Assembly (NCBI GenBank): GCA_007258455.2
Contig: VDFB02193867.1
Span: 568,159,469 to 568,223,468 of the forward strand
DNA from: Sequoia sempervirens
Lineage: Eukaryota; Streptophyta; Pinopsida; Cupressales; Cupressaceae
Length of the DNA: 64,000 nt
Reading direction: 5' to 3'
The notes below the pieces were generated by a model that was given only the letters and a program-made list of their open reading frames with translations, ran no database searches and had not been told where the DNA came from. The translations under genes were made by a program, and so were the position numbers. Below are positions 47,384-60,164 of this stretch, piece by piece (position 1 is the first letter of the stretch; each line of letters opens with the position of its first letter).

Positions 47384-48545
47384 CGGCTTCTGGGAAAATA
47401 GAGTAATTCCACTATGGACACATGGAGCATCCTAGAGCCATGAAAAATTTGCATGTGACCATGATCAATTATTATGGAAGTGGGTTTCTAATGGATTTTG
47501 AACAACTCTCCAAATCAAGGTACTTCCTTTGTAAACTAACCCTGCTAGAGCATGTAGCAAGAAAAATGATTTTTTAATTTAATGCACCAAATGAGCTCGT
47601 CATCCAACGAAATTGAAATTGGAAACATATGAGGCCAAAACATCAACTAGGTCATCCTTAAAATTTCAAAAATTTCAACTTTTTCTTGGCACCAAATCTA
47701 GCCTGGGAGCAGTCACAAAACAATTAAAAAGCATACTAGAACTCTTCCGACAACCATGAAAATGCACATACATGTTGAGTTGTGATAGGAGATTATGCTT
47801 GTAAAATGGTTTGGAATGAATTCATCTGGGCTGAAAACTATTAATGCCCAAAGTTGCTTATTCAACATTTACTAAAAATTGCACTTGTCCAACTCAACTG
47901 AAACCCACCAACATGTCATTTTGAAAAAATATCAAACCTAATTTTGGGAAGCTATAACTTTGGATATTATCACTTTTAGGCATGGTGAACATGTGTGCAA
48001 GACAGTTTCTCTTCAATCTTCTTCCTTTGCAAAATATCAAACATCAAAGTTGACCCTTTTGTAGCTTTCTAGAAGTGCAGTCACATAAACTATGCAAAAC
48101 CCATTTGGATTTTATTTTGAAAAAATACCAAATGATGTCTTGAAGATCTGAAAATTGACATGGATTTAGATTTTTATGGAGAGAATATGATACAACAATC
48201 GGTTTGTCATGAAACTCCTTTAGTTTCTTAATATTATTTCCCAAAGTTAGTCATTTTAACAGATTTTACTGTAGACAACAAACCTTTGTAGAACCCTCCA
48301 ACTTGGCCTTTTGAAATCTTGTCAAAACTGATTGCACAAAGCTAAAAATTGGTGTGCACACTCATGTATGGTATATGAAGACACTTGCAAGGTGATTTTT
48401 CTTGAAACTAAACGAGCCTCCAATTATGATTTTTCAAAGTCGGTCATTTGAGAAAATCTTCCAACTATTCTTTTGAGTGTTGAAATCTAATTTTTCATGA
48501 TGGGAACCTAAAATTTTGCAAAAAGTTACATGAAAGTTTAGGCTC

Positions 48546-49220
48546 CAATACTACCATCTGATTAGATTCTTCAAGATTTTTTGTTAGCTTCTCGGTCACT
48601 TTTTGTGAAAGCTTTTGCTAATGCTTATTCTCCTTTTCTAGATTATCAATCTCCTCTCTCAAGTTATCAATCACTTCTAAGGCACAAATGAGTTATCCTT
48701 CAAGGTTAACTTCTCCTTCTTCTTCATCTTCTTCACCAAGATCCTTAACCTTTCCATATTCCCATTCTTTAGAGCCTTTTTCCATGAATAGAAATTCATT
48801 TTCTTTAACTACAAAGCTAAAATATTGTTTATCATTTGAACTATCACTAGCATCAAATGAATCACTTTCCTCTTGTATGTATAGACTCTTCTTCTTCTTC
48901 TAAATTTTCTTTTCTTAGGAAATTAGGGTTTCTTCTTTCTAACATCTACTTCTTGTTTAGAGTTATCCTTCTTATTATAAGGGCATTTAATAGTAAAATG
49001 TCCTATTTTTCTATAGTTAAAACACTTGAAGGGTAACTTACCTCTATACTTTTCTGAGCCTCTCCTTAATCTTCTGATGAAGTTGGCTTCTTCCTCATCA
49101 GTCTCTTCATGTTCAAATGTAGAAGCTTCATTCTTGTCTTACTTGACCACTGCAGTCATCTCCTTCTTGGTGGCTTTGAATGCAGCTTCTCTTTTGGATG
49201 AATGCAGCTTCTCTTAATTG
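48546..49220 (-). pseudogene. gag: copia gag, zinc-knuckle and coiled-coil part
   Basis: On the minus strand a KATKKEMTAVVK-like segment with an acidic patch is followed by GKLPFKCFNYRKIGHFTIKC. This is a CCHC knuckle (49024-48983) whose second Cys is Tyr (codon 49015-49013). A Lys/Glu coiled-coil region with stops then runs to the insertion site. The N-terminal gag domain is missing, and the right side joins LTR-like sequence directly, so the 5' end of this element is deleted. It may be one gag with 44400-45420, or two related elements fused. The frame continuity across the insertion favours one. Confidence 0.7.
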
Positions 49221-49224
49221 AGCT

Positions 49225-50456
49225 ACTGCCAAATTAGAAAGAAGAATAAAAAATATTGTTACAATGAGAAATCCACCTCGAAGAAAAAAAAATCCATCAT
49301 TGCTTCACTAGAACATTCACAGCCTCTCTAAAGAATGTAGACACCTTCTACTCACTACTTCTAGTAGTCTAACACATTAAAGCTTGCACTGCACTTCACA
49401 CTTTCACACTTCACAATTTTGCACTTCACATCACGCACTATATATCAATTCTCCATGATCAACTTACACTTATTTATACCACCCTTAACCTTGAAAATAA
49501 TTGACAAGGTTAGCTATGCACCTCAACCAAGCAAATTCATATTAGGTCGGCACTATGAATTCCTCTAGTGGAAAGGAATGAAAGCAGACCACACCACACC
49601 TTAACTTGGCCCCAAATACACACATACAAGCCATACCACACTTCCACAAACACTGAAGCATTTTTTCAATTAGTGTAAACACCCAAGGTTGGTTGAACCT
49701 CTATAAACACCATTGAACATTCAAGTACACGATTCCTTTGATCTAAGGATGAATCACATAAAACATACATAACTTGAACATAATCTAGAATGTTCCATAG
49801 AAACCCTATATACCTAGTTAAATTTCCTCATACTATAACACATGAATCCAACCTTGTGGAGCACCAAACTTTGAACAACTTAGACTGAAAATAGATATGA
49901 GAAATGTAAGCACACACTCAGATTTGCAAGACTAGAAACCATACTGTGGAGAAATGTGGAGCAAAACCATTTCTCCCAAATACTACTGCAATACACTATT
50001 CACATATTGGTGAACACAAAGATCCAAAGATCAAAAACCTGAAACTTTGGATATAACACTTTTTAATACCTCTAATAAGCATATCTAAACCATGAAGTAG
50101 ATATTCAACTCAAAATAAATGGGGAGAAAAACAAGATAACTACTCTGATATACTGAATACCTCTCCAACACACTATTTATTCTTTTATTCAAATTTTCTC
50201 AAAAGCACTTGGAAACAAAGCACCACAAACACATTCTTATCACCAACAACACTCCCTCATCACAACCAAACCAGCTGCATCATAGAAACTCAACCATACA
50301 CATGCTTATCAAAGCAACACTAGAGGTTGATGCTAGTGATACTACTAATGATAACATAATGCAACAAATCAAAGCATCATCAAGGTTGAAATCAATGCAA
50401 CAACATAGATCTATTGATATCAATGACAACACACAAGCTACTCATAGTTCCAACAA
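49225..50456 (-). repeat. copia LTR, minus orientation (copy 2)
   Basis: On the minus strand it starts TGTTGGAACTATGAGTAGC at 50456. The region 50456-49612 matches 35482-34577. The left part (to about 49225) has LTR-like text, including a TATATA word near 49440, but its end is not sharply defined and no PBS was found. Confidence 0.65.
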
Positions 50457-50607
50457 AATTGACTTCTCTAGGTTATGAATTATTTTAAGAGAATCACTAA
50501 TAGATGGTTTTTAATTAGTTTTCTAGAATATTATAACACTTAAATTTGAGAAATCGTCATAATTAAAAGTGAGGGAAAATCATTCAATACCTTATTTAAG
50601 AAATCAT

Positions 50608-51030
50608 GTTGAAGGATTCCACTTTGTAAAGGATGGAGATTTGATTTAACAAAAGTGGAAATATCAATTTTTTGTTGGCCTTAAATTAGTAGAGTGGATG
50701 ATTAAAATGTATAACCTTCAAAATCATACTATGTATGATGTCAAAGGTTGTAGAATGATAACAATAAATAATGAATTATTTTAGAATGTTCTCCTCATAA
50801 ATATTGAACTCAATACCTTATTGGACATGAAGAAGATGGTTTTGGAGTATAATAGGCTTAGGCTAAATTATAAATAAAAATATGTTCCCAATTACAAAAA
50901 TAAGGGACAATGTGAGAAATCAAATATGGTCCTTCATTCAAAATTTAAACCTTTGGATACAGAATATTTGGTTATTTATTTTAGGACACATACCAATGTA
51001 TATAATAGGTTTGAAGGGATGATGTACACC
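50608..51030 (+). pseudogene. fragment of an unknown repeat-borne reading frame
   Basis: About 140 codons are readable in one frame with stops TAA, TAG and TAA. Protein-like segments include EWMIKMYNLQNHTMYDVKG and LDTEYLVIYFRTHTNVYNRFEGMM. No motif is recognised. The frame is interrupted at about 51030, and a related frame may resume near 53900. Confidence 0.4.
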
Positions 51031-53910
51031 CCATAATTTCTAAAGTATCATTAGTTTTTGTATCATCGTAAATGATCACCCTTGACAATTTCACACTATG
51101 TTGGGTAGCTTCCTAAGTGCATGTGCCTAATTATGCTTATTATTTACCTGTTTAATTTCCATTTAAAAAATAATAATTAAATCAAGGAAATTGAATTAAA
51201 TATTTATTTAATAGACTTTTAAAAAGCTAGAAAAGGTTGGACTAGGACACCTAGTGCCCTTGTCCCATCTAATTAGGCCCAAAATTTTAATTTTTATTAT
51301 TGTCCTCAATATGTTTATAAATTCAAAATCCTTTGTCATCTTATCATTTTTGTTGTAAATATGATTTTACCTAACTAATTCATTAGTGGGTCCTATTTAC
51401 ATGTTAAGTTTACTTAAGTCCTAGGAGGGAATATGTCTAGAATGTGTTAATTTCCATTAGATCTTACCTTACCTTTTGACATTTAATACGTGTGTCCTAA
51501 GTCATTTAATATTAGTTGTCTCATTACATTATATTAAGAAAGTTGTCATGAACCTGACTAATCTTATGTATCACCTTGGATATATAACTTGTTGGTCGCA
51601 TAGTTAAATTAATAACATTGATACAAAATTGATATCAATTATATTATCATAATATATCATTTTCATCATTTGATAGGATAAAATTATTCTCTCATAGATG
51701 ATGTCTTTTGTTCTTTCAAGAAGTTCCTAGATCTTAGGTGGCTATAATATTCAACCAAATCTTGCATGGTGTAGAGTATTCTATACCAACTCTTACAATC
51801 ATAAATTTTGATATGAAATATGTTTAAACTCATATAAATATAAGCATTTTTATCCATTTGTAAGAGATACAAAATTTGAATATATTTTGAGCATCCTCAA
51901 GGCAATTAATGCAATTTGAAGACAAGAATAAGTAGAATATCTACATCACATTAGATAATTCATATTTATGCATTGTAGGATGTTTCATGTTTATGTTTTT
52001 TTATTATTATGAGAATTAATATTTATAAGATCTCCAACCATCCTCCAATTTCTCTTTGTATGTGATGATAAAAGTGACTTTATCTCAACAAGAAATGCAA
52101 ATATGAGTGGTAAGTTTCAGCTATGTTATTTATCATTCTCTTTTAATCCATTTTCCTCTACTTTCCCTAGGGCATGATATTTATATCATCATCATAATCA
52201 TCATCATAGTTGTTTATGAAGGAGGAAACACCAAAATAGTGTTTGACTAAGTCAATCCCCTAAACAACACAACCATTCTTCCCTCATCCTTCTTGTAGGT
52301 TACAAGATTGAATTTGATTCAAGTGGATTAGAGATTTAAATGATTCAAAACCCTAAGTCAAGAACTCATGCACCTTCCATCATTAGATTAAGAAAATTTG
52401 ATTATTCACAAATTATCAAACTTTGAATCCAGGTTTTCACAATTAGAGACCTACAAACCCTACTATAACTATACCAACTTTTAATTCCTAAAATTTATCA
52501 TATCCAAACTAGGGTTCCTAGTGCCTTTTTAGTTATGCTCTTTGTTTGTATCTTTCTACTCTTATTTTTCCATATTTTGTAATAGTTCATCATTTTAGTC
52601 TTAATTCGCCTAGTTTACAACATTTCAATAAACAAACATCACATCCAAAACCAACAAAAGGGGACCAAAACATTGACTAGTAGTTTGGTTCTCCCTTGAG
52701 GATAATAGCCAAATATTTTATCTTGGTTTTTTTTGTGTCCTCCAATATTGATGATGTAATGAGTGATTTAGGTTAAGTCTTTAGCTTAGATCCTATTTCA
52801 TGATCTCACAACATTCATTTCCAATATTCAAAGAATGAATATAAATAATCTATATGACTATGGAAGATTTTTAGGTATGTATTTACATGATGGTCAAATG
52901 GGAAATGTAAATAAAACGGAAGGAAAGATAATTTAGGTGTTATTCACTAGTGTACAACATATATTTGTATCCATTTTTTGTAGAATAGGATAGTAATATT
53001 CATGAATAAGATATTTCTCAAAACTTGTTGAGTGGTCAAACTTGTGAAATTATGGACTTCTTACTTTGATATCTTCAATGCTAACTATTGTATTTCTAAG
53101 GAATTATATTTCATTCATATAGTGAAAAAAATATTATTTTATTGGACAATGATGTCACAAGAATTCATAGAAATTTTTAGACCTTTCGATAATAAATAAG
53201 CTCCAACTAAAGAACATAATAAGACATACTTTTTTTTGCATTAGGAATACATTTATATTAGAGTTTTTGGTTTTAATATTATGCCCCATAAATTATGAAT
53301 TTGGGTCCCATCAATAATTTCACATCTAGAAGGCATCCATAAATAAAAGTTATGAACTATGAACACTTAAAAAGTCATAAGAGAAGAGGAATTATCCCTC
53401 TTAATCCAAATTATCAAAGAATTATTATTTTGGGTAAACATGGCTATGGTAGAATATCTAATATAATATAAAAATATAATATGGAATATGTAAAATAAAG
53501 AGCATATGATCCTAAATGATTTATTGAAATGAGGATAAAATGGGTTGGTATGGTAGTTTATGAACATCAATATGTTGAATTTGAAGGCCTTATCATGATT
53601 TGCATGGATAAGTTTGGAAAATATATATGAAGGAACAAATGGTATAGAATTAAGTTAGTTGAGGAAGGGATAAAATAAAGTGGACTTGATTTCAAGGGTT
53701 TATATGTAGAGGTCTAGAACCCCATTGAGGGGATGCATATCATGTTGGAAAATTTTGACACCATCAGTTTCATACCATTAAGGGTAGTGCCAATCGATAT
53801 CCATGCAACCTCTATGGTTGGTCTTAAAATTCCTAGCACACATGTTACTAGGGCTAGAGTTTTATAATAAAGTGACATTCTTAGATCATAAAAAAAGAAA
53901 GGTAAGAAAT
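51031..53910. other. AT-rich decayed DNA, possible insertion
   Basis: No gene is recognised. Composition and C/T-rich tails resemble LTR-type sequence (for example 52640-52740), so a solo LTR interrupting the neighbouring frame is possible. Ends and target duplication could not be fixed. Small ORFs (51684-51872, 53367-53570) show nothing. Confidence 0.35.
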
Positions 53911-54365
53911 TATTAGTGAAAGAAACTTTTGAGGTCCCACTAGAAGTTGGGAAAATTTTAGATCCTCATAAAAATTTGATTCCATATAATTAAATAGAAA
54001 GATTTAGTAAATTTCACCCAATTGGAGGAGGAATAATCAAAAATATTAAGTTCCTTTAGCATAAATGTAAACTTTAGGTCACTACCCCATATGTTTTCAT
54101 AGTGTAGGAAGGCCTTTGAGGTGAAAATATTATAAATGATGTATAGAGCAAGGCATGCGAGATGTTTATGTTCAATGATTATTTTATTCAGTGTAAGGAA
54201 TCTAATTATTTCACTCTTAGCCTAGAATCCCATGCAAGGAATGCTTTTATGAAAAAGAAGGAATTTTCCAAGGACTTTGACAATGACCCTACTTTAGTAA
54301 AAAGTACATTAATATTTGAGGTGGGTATTGATAATATAATTGAATGGGTATGGCCTCAACATTAG
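53911..54365 (+). pseudogene. unknown reading frame at the start of duplicated unit A
   Basis: About 150 codons lie in one frame, with stops that are mostly TAG. The last 67 codons (54162-54365) are open and include NDYFIQCKESNYFTLSLES and a Lys/Asp-rich middle. The matching frame occurs in unit C (about 60305-60520). I do not recognise the family. A gag-like or structural protein of an old retroelement is a guess based on context only. Confidence 0.4.
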
Positions 54366-57300
54366 AATTTGACACTTAGAGAAAAAAAAGTGGGAGTGTC
54401 TAAGGATATTAAACAAGCTAGGATTTTTTATTAAGGAGAAAACTATTGTCCCCTTCTAGAAACCTTGGTATTATGGTTTATTTCCCAAGAGTATTATAAG
54501 ATCCACAATATTTTGATGACACTCAAGGAGAAATTAGTCAACTTATTGGTAAAATAGTGTAAGACATGCTTGCTCCTAATCTTGCATCTCTTGTTGTCTA
54601 TATTGTTTAATTTACTGATGTTGTAACAAGTAAATTATAAAGGGACTATGATAAATTTCTACAATATGTTATATTTATAAAGAAGTAATGGGGAGAATGA
54701 AAATCCAAGTCTAAAAATTACTGTTAGAAAATAAAATAATCAAGTACAAAACTAATTATTTCTCTACTAAATGTTTCATAAGAATTTTTCTAGTCTTAGA
54801 GAGATATAAATGTATTATTCTAATAGGTTAAGGATTTTCACAATTAGAAGTAGTGGCATTTTCAAGCTACACAAGTTGAAAATATTGTAAAGAGAATTCT
54901 AGGAATATCATGACAACTTGTGAAACTCTACAAAGAATATTCATAGTGTGACCCAAAAGTTGTTAGATTTGAATGTTAAGTGGATCCTTAGAATTATGAC
55001 CATCAAAATTATCTATAGGAATGCTAGGTACGATCCAAATAGCCCCCGAAAAAATCACAAAAAGTTCCAAAGTAACAAAGTTTTTCAATGATGTTTCTTC
55101 CTTTCTTAACAAGTTGTAGTATGGTTTTAAAGAAATGGTTAATTATCAAATTCCTATAATTACAAATTTGAGTAGGAATATAAAGGAAATAAATGTTTGG
55201 AAGGATTATTTTTGGGAATTGATACCTTTGTGGCTAAGTGGAAAGTGTTAATCCTATTTTAGTTACTTGTTAGATTGATAAGGCCTTACTACTAGAAAAT
55301 AAAACAAATAGTTTTATTAAGTAATAATAAGTCTAGATACTAGATATTCCAAACTAATATGAATAAAATTAAAATGGTTTTATAGGTAGATTAGTCAATT
55401 AATGAAGAATTTGATGAATTGAAAAAGAAATTTATAAATGAATACCAATTATTTATCTTTGTCCTTTCATATCTATTAGTTATCCTTACACGAGTGAAAT
55501 AATGAAGACTTGTTATATCCAAAGTAAAAAGTATTGGTTAGTATTTTCTAGGCCAATTTTGGATCTACCATCTATTATTGACCCTTACCATATTGATTTT
55601 GGAGGAATTTTGTAAATAAAATAAATAAATTGTATATTATTGCATCTAGAAGTGTCATTTGAATTTTACAATTCCTATGTTAATAGTAACTTGCATATGT
55701 TGGGATATATATGAAAAAGAGACTTATGTACCTAACATAATTTCTTATCTAGCTATGGAGTCTCATAGTATGTATTGTTACAAAATGAGAGGTTTTGGGA
55801 AGAGAATTATGTCATGGCTAGTATATTTTATGCTTTCTTTTTCTAAAATAATTGTGTTCCTCCCCCTTTAATGGCAATAATTCTTTGAATTTTTCCTAAA
55901 TATCTTAGATCTTCTTATCTAATGGTTAGTTGTCATGGTAATGGCCTTGAGTTGCAAATGACCCCTCTAACTCTTACAACATTTTTTAGGAAGAAGTATG
56001 TTACTTCATTTAGATGCTTAAATTGAGTGGATAGTGTGAAATAAAAACCTTTTCAACTATATAATGTGAGGGGTATCCACCCCAAAGATCACTACAACAT
56101 TCTTTTGTGAACAAATATCTCTAGAATAATTTAGAGATCTCTTATCTATCAACTAGAAATATTGTGGGTGGTGATGTACTATGATTGATGCTTGATTCCT
56201 TTTGGAGGATCAACCTACAATAATGAGCTAAGGAAATTAAGCTAGAAGCCTTTTTTCATTGCATTCTTGCAATCTTTCATTGCTCCATCTCTAGTGGACT
56301 AGCCCTTGGTTGTTGGAGAAGCTAGGATTCATGTGCACTTTTGGAAATATTACTTTCTAACAAAGTAAATATTGTTCAGTGAGTGATAAGTGTCAATCAA
56401 CCATGAGATGAGAATTGCTATTCCTTATAAAGAGGAAAAGGAAACAGTATAATGGGATTGGATAATCTCTACAACGGTTTTAGGAATTTTATTTGAATTT
56501 AAAAGGAAGCTAAAAAGATTATTTCATATGCATATGTCATAAGGATTTTTCATGTATTTCTTTCCTAAGAGTTCAATGTAGAATATCCTTAAATTCTAAA
56601 TACGAAAATATTATATTACTCATTTCTTGAAGAAAGATTATTTTCTCTACATGTTTGTTATTCTCTTATTAGAATTGTGTTAGTTTGTATTAAAACAATG
56701 TTGTAAAAATTATTGTTGAATATTTATAAATTGATAAGAAAAAAATCGTATCTAACATGTGGAGTAAAGGGTGATTATAGTGGATTACTAGAAGAGTCTA
56801 ATTGTCATAGATTAAGTAGTTGATAGCCTAAGTTTTGCAAGATAAGATGAAGTACATTACGTTTATCAATATATTTGAATCTATGCACAAGATACAAGAA
56901 ACCAATAATAATAATTTTCTAATAGTTTAATACATATTTAATATGACAATTTAGTTAGAAATTGTTCATGTAATTTAATAATGCATTGCAAATAATTTAG
57001 AATAACATAATGCTATCAATTATTGTATGTTTCCTTCCTTTTTCTTAAACTTGTGTGGATCTAGAATTGTGTCATAAAGTATCACTTAATTAGTAAAAAG
57101 ATTTAGAATGATTTATCATTTCATATGATTTCAACCATGTTTTCCTTTGAAGAGATCTTGTATTTGTTTCATCTTTTCAAAGATATGTAAATCTCAAAGG
57201 AGAGAAGAGTCTTCTCTCGTATGTTGGTCTTTTCCTTGGTCTATTTGATTATATATTCTTTAGTTGGTATGAGTTTTCCACGGTCCATGACAAAAAATTG

Positions 57301-58100
57301 ACACAGTCCAATCCAAAAGCTTAAATATTATATATTCTTTGTTTACATAGATGAATTTTGAAATTCTTTGAAGTATTTCTTTGCAAGATACTTTCTAGAA
57401 TAGGGTTTAGATTTAAAACAAGAAAAAGCCCCAACAAAAAGTAGAGTGGAAGCAGAGAGACTCTACATATTTTAATATCTTCATTTGGATGCAAGAAGTA
57501 CCTAAGATTGACAACTTGGATTGGTCCACACTAGAGGTTATTGACAATTTTGTACTTCATATCAATGAAATTATTTTTATATGTGAAACGTGTGGGAGGC
57601 TAGCTAGTGAAACCCAATGGCCCACTACTCCATCCTTACCAACCACTTCTTGTTAGCTACATCTATAGTTCTCCCATTTGATCTCTTCTTTCACTAAATG
57701 GAGTTATTGAATTATATTGAATGACATACTATATATAGCAATTATATGTAACAATAAACATTCCTTGTAGAGACAATTATCATTATTAACCCATTTCATG
57801 ATAAAGATCCTTGTGAATTAAAAATTCAATTACTTTAGATGCTAATGATAATGATCAAATAAGGTAAATGTTTGCCAACAATAATAATATAGTCAACATT
57901 CACAACCAACAATTATTTTAACATAAAAATAAAAATATTAATTAATATTTAATTCTCTAATTTTATAATACTTAAATATATTATTATATAATAAAAATTG
58001 AATGATGGTCTCAATTACAAAATATTATATTATACTCTAATAAAACAAAAACCTTACACCTACTTAACCTAGAATAAATATTCATAATACACATATACTA
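54013..58100 (+). repeat. duplicated unit A (~4 kb)
   Basis: Collinear with unit C (60165-64000), offset about 6.15-6.22 kb, from the word ACCCAATTG onwards. Shared landmarks are the small open frames at 55659-55871 and 61882-62100, and the TTGGGATATATATG and GGTATCCACCCCAAA words. The right end is not fixed because unit C runs off the window. Confidence 0.8.
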
Positions 58101-59329
58101 AGATACCCATTCCATATTAGGGTGTAATAGCTAGCATAAAGTTAATCAATGTATGTCCAACGAGGGCAACATTTGACCGGTGTATGCACGTTTTTAGGGT
58201 ATTTTGTTTATTTTTTGTTATTAAGAAGATAAGAGGGTTCAGAGCTGGCTGTAGGGTAAATCCTGCCCAGCCCACAAAAGGGAAATAAAAAGGAAAAATG
58301 ATATCAGAAGCGACAGTTTAACTTTAGAGGAACTGGGGAGAAGTTATTAATACAGAGTAAAATGAATAAGAATGGCTCTACTGCAAAAATAGAAGATTTT
58401 ATATTTAATAATGAACTCCACATAGCTTGATAATTTTCTAGTACAAAATACCAGTGTTACTATTCACAGCAATGGATTCTCTTCTTCACCAGCCATCCTC
58501 CTATCGTGCTAGTATAATAAAACCCTTCCCCAATTTATTTGGAAACTACCTAAGATGGAATATGGAGATCTATTTGAAGCCAGCATCGTTGTCAACAGGA
58601 CCGTTTAGGAATGCCTGAAAATCCTTTTACCCTAAAGCTTTCATATATATTTATTTACCTCTAGTAGAAGCTATAACGTCTATTTCGCTGCTCAGAGTCT
58701 GAATTCTGTTTGCTGAAGTCAACTTCGTACATATTACGTTGCTATAGAATTTAAACAAACGGACATAAATCAAGTAATGAAGTGCGTGAGGTGCAACGAG
58801 GGGCCCGTGGGCATTCAGTTGTTTATTAGCGCAATGAGAGGGCCTGTCGTCATATGACAGATTCCATGCACATAATATTTGTGAGGAGTTGACGTACCAC
58901 GGGAGCATATAGTATGTGGCTAGTGCTACAGCCAGCGACTCAAAATCAGATATTCTATGCCAGACAGTGGCAAGTGGAAAGTCCATAATTGGCTACTTAA
59001 AACCCAGATGACTGGTAGATAGGCGTTTATAATGACTGCCGTTCTGAAATACTAGAAAGAAGACAATAGTTGGTAACTCTCGATCGGAAACTCAGAGAAG
59101 ATTTTTTTACTACATGGCATTTAGATTCCCATGTTTCTTCTTAAACCAAAACGCAATTACATTAATCCTTTGAGGTATTTAGTAGAAGGCAGCCATGAAG
59201 ATGGAAGAGAGTCTTCTCTGGCTAACGAGAAATTCGAAAACATAACACGCTTAAATATAGATCCTAAACTGTCAGAATTCAAGCTATTAAAACGAGTATA
59301 ATTAAAAAAATCAATTTTTTTGTTCAATA
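58101..59329. other. non-repetitive island between duplicated units
   Basis: More complex and more GC-rich than its surroundings. It holds a 111-codon minus-strand ORF (58986-58651) that starts MDFPLATVWHRISDFESLAV. I recognise no domain in it and see no clear promoter. It could be an exon fragment of a host gene or chance. A second minus ORF (59390-59157) partly overlaps fragment B. Confidence 0.4.
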
Positions 59330-59815
59330 TTAGCATTTGACACTTTGAGAAAAAAAATAGAGTGGGAGTGTCTCTAAGGATATCGAGCAAGCTATGATTT
59401 TTTAATTAAGGATGAAAATATTGACCCCATTTAGAAACCTTAACATTATGGTTTATTTCCCAACAGCATTATAAGCCACAATATTTTGATGACACTTAAC
59501 CAGAAATTGGTCCACTTATAGTTAAAATAGTGCAATACACGCCTTTTCCTAATGTTGTGTGTCTTGCTGTCCATACTATTTAATTTAGTGATATTGTAAC
59601 ATGAACATTTTAAAGGGATTGTGATGAATTGCTACGAGATGTTATAAGTATAAATAAGGAATAGGGAGAATGAAAATCAAAGTCTATAAATTACTTGTAA
59701 AAAATCAAATAATCAAGTAGAAAAAAAAGTATTCCTTTACCAAATGTTCCATAAGAAGTTTCCTAGTCTTAGGGAGATAGGTTAAGTCTTTGCATAATGA
59801 GAAGATGTAGTGTGA
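59330..59815 (+). repeat. duplicated unit fragment B (~0.5 kb)
   Basis: Matches 54365-54860 of unit A and 60515-61010 of unit C, starting at TTTGACACTT. It lacks a ~19-base stretch after the GAGATA word. It is a third, partial copy, more diverged than A is from C. Confidence 0.75.
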
Positions 59816-60164
59816 TTTTATGTTGAATAAAAAGAGCAAATAAACTAGAATTGCAAAAACAGAATTAAAGACACAAGATTTAAATCAATGAGAACACCAG
59901 ACGAAAGATATATATGGTTTATCAATTTGGCTACATCCACAGGAAGTAGGATAAATTTATGTATTTATATCTCTATATTGTTTGTACATACAGTAGAAAG
60001 ATTTTCCACTATGCAATGATAATAAATGATAAGTCCATTTTATTAAAAAGGGTCCCAGACTTAATGTGAATGTGTAAAACACATTACAACACTAAATCAA
60101 GACAACATTAGACTCATTTATTGTTGATTATTCTGAAATTAAAGAAAAAGGGATACGTTTTCCG
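59816..60164. other. unassigned spacer between fragments B and C
   Basis: AT-rich, with no open frame or recognised repeat. Confidence 0.4.

Larger units (their letters stand above)
45426..48540 (-). mobile_element. 3.1-kb solo-LTR-like insertion in copia gag
   Basis: The insertion splits the gag reading frame. The bases just outside are AGCTC (45421-45425) and GGCTC (48541-48545), a 5-bp target duplication with one change. The reading frame of gag continues across the site if the insertion and one copy are ignored. Ends are TG (TGCCAAACCTAGG) and TA (GAAAGTTTA), so one base departs from the TG...CA rule. There is no pol gene. The longest minus frame (48244-48044) has no motif. The strand is arbitrary. 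Contents include the 38-bp and 124-bp tandem repeats. Confidence 0.75.

Noticed and set aside
48688..48903. Ser-rich plus-strand ORF
   Set aside because: It is antisense to Lys/Glu-rich gag coiled coil. TTC/TCT codons are the complement of GAA/AGA.
35098..50478. Similar Thr/Asn/His-rich ORFs at 35098-35514 and 50209-50478 as a protein family
   Set aside because: Both are the antisense strand of the same copia LTR. Composition is what that LTR's minus strand imposes.
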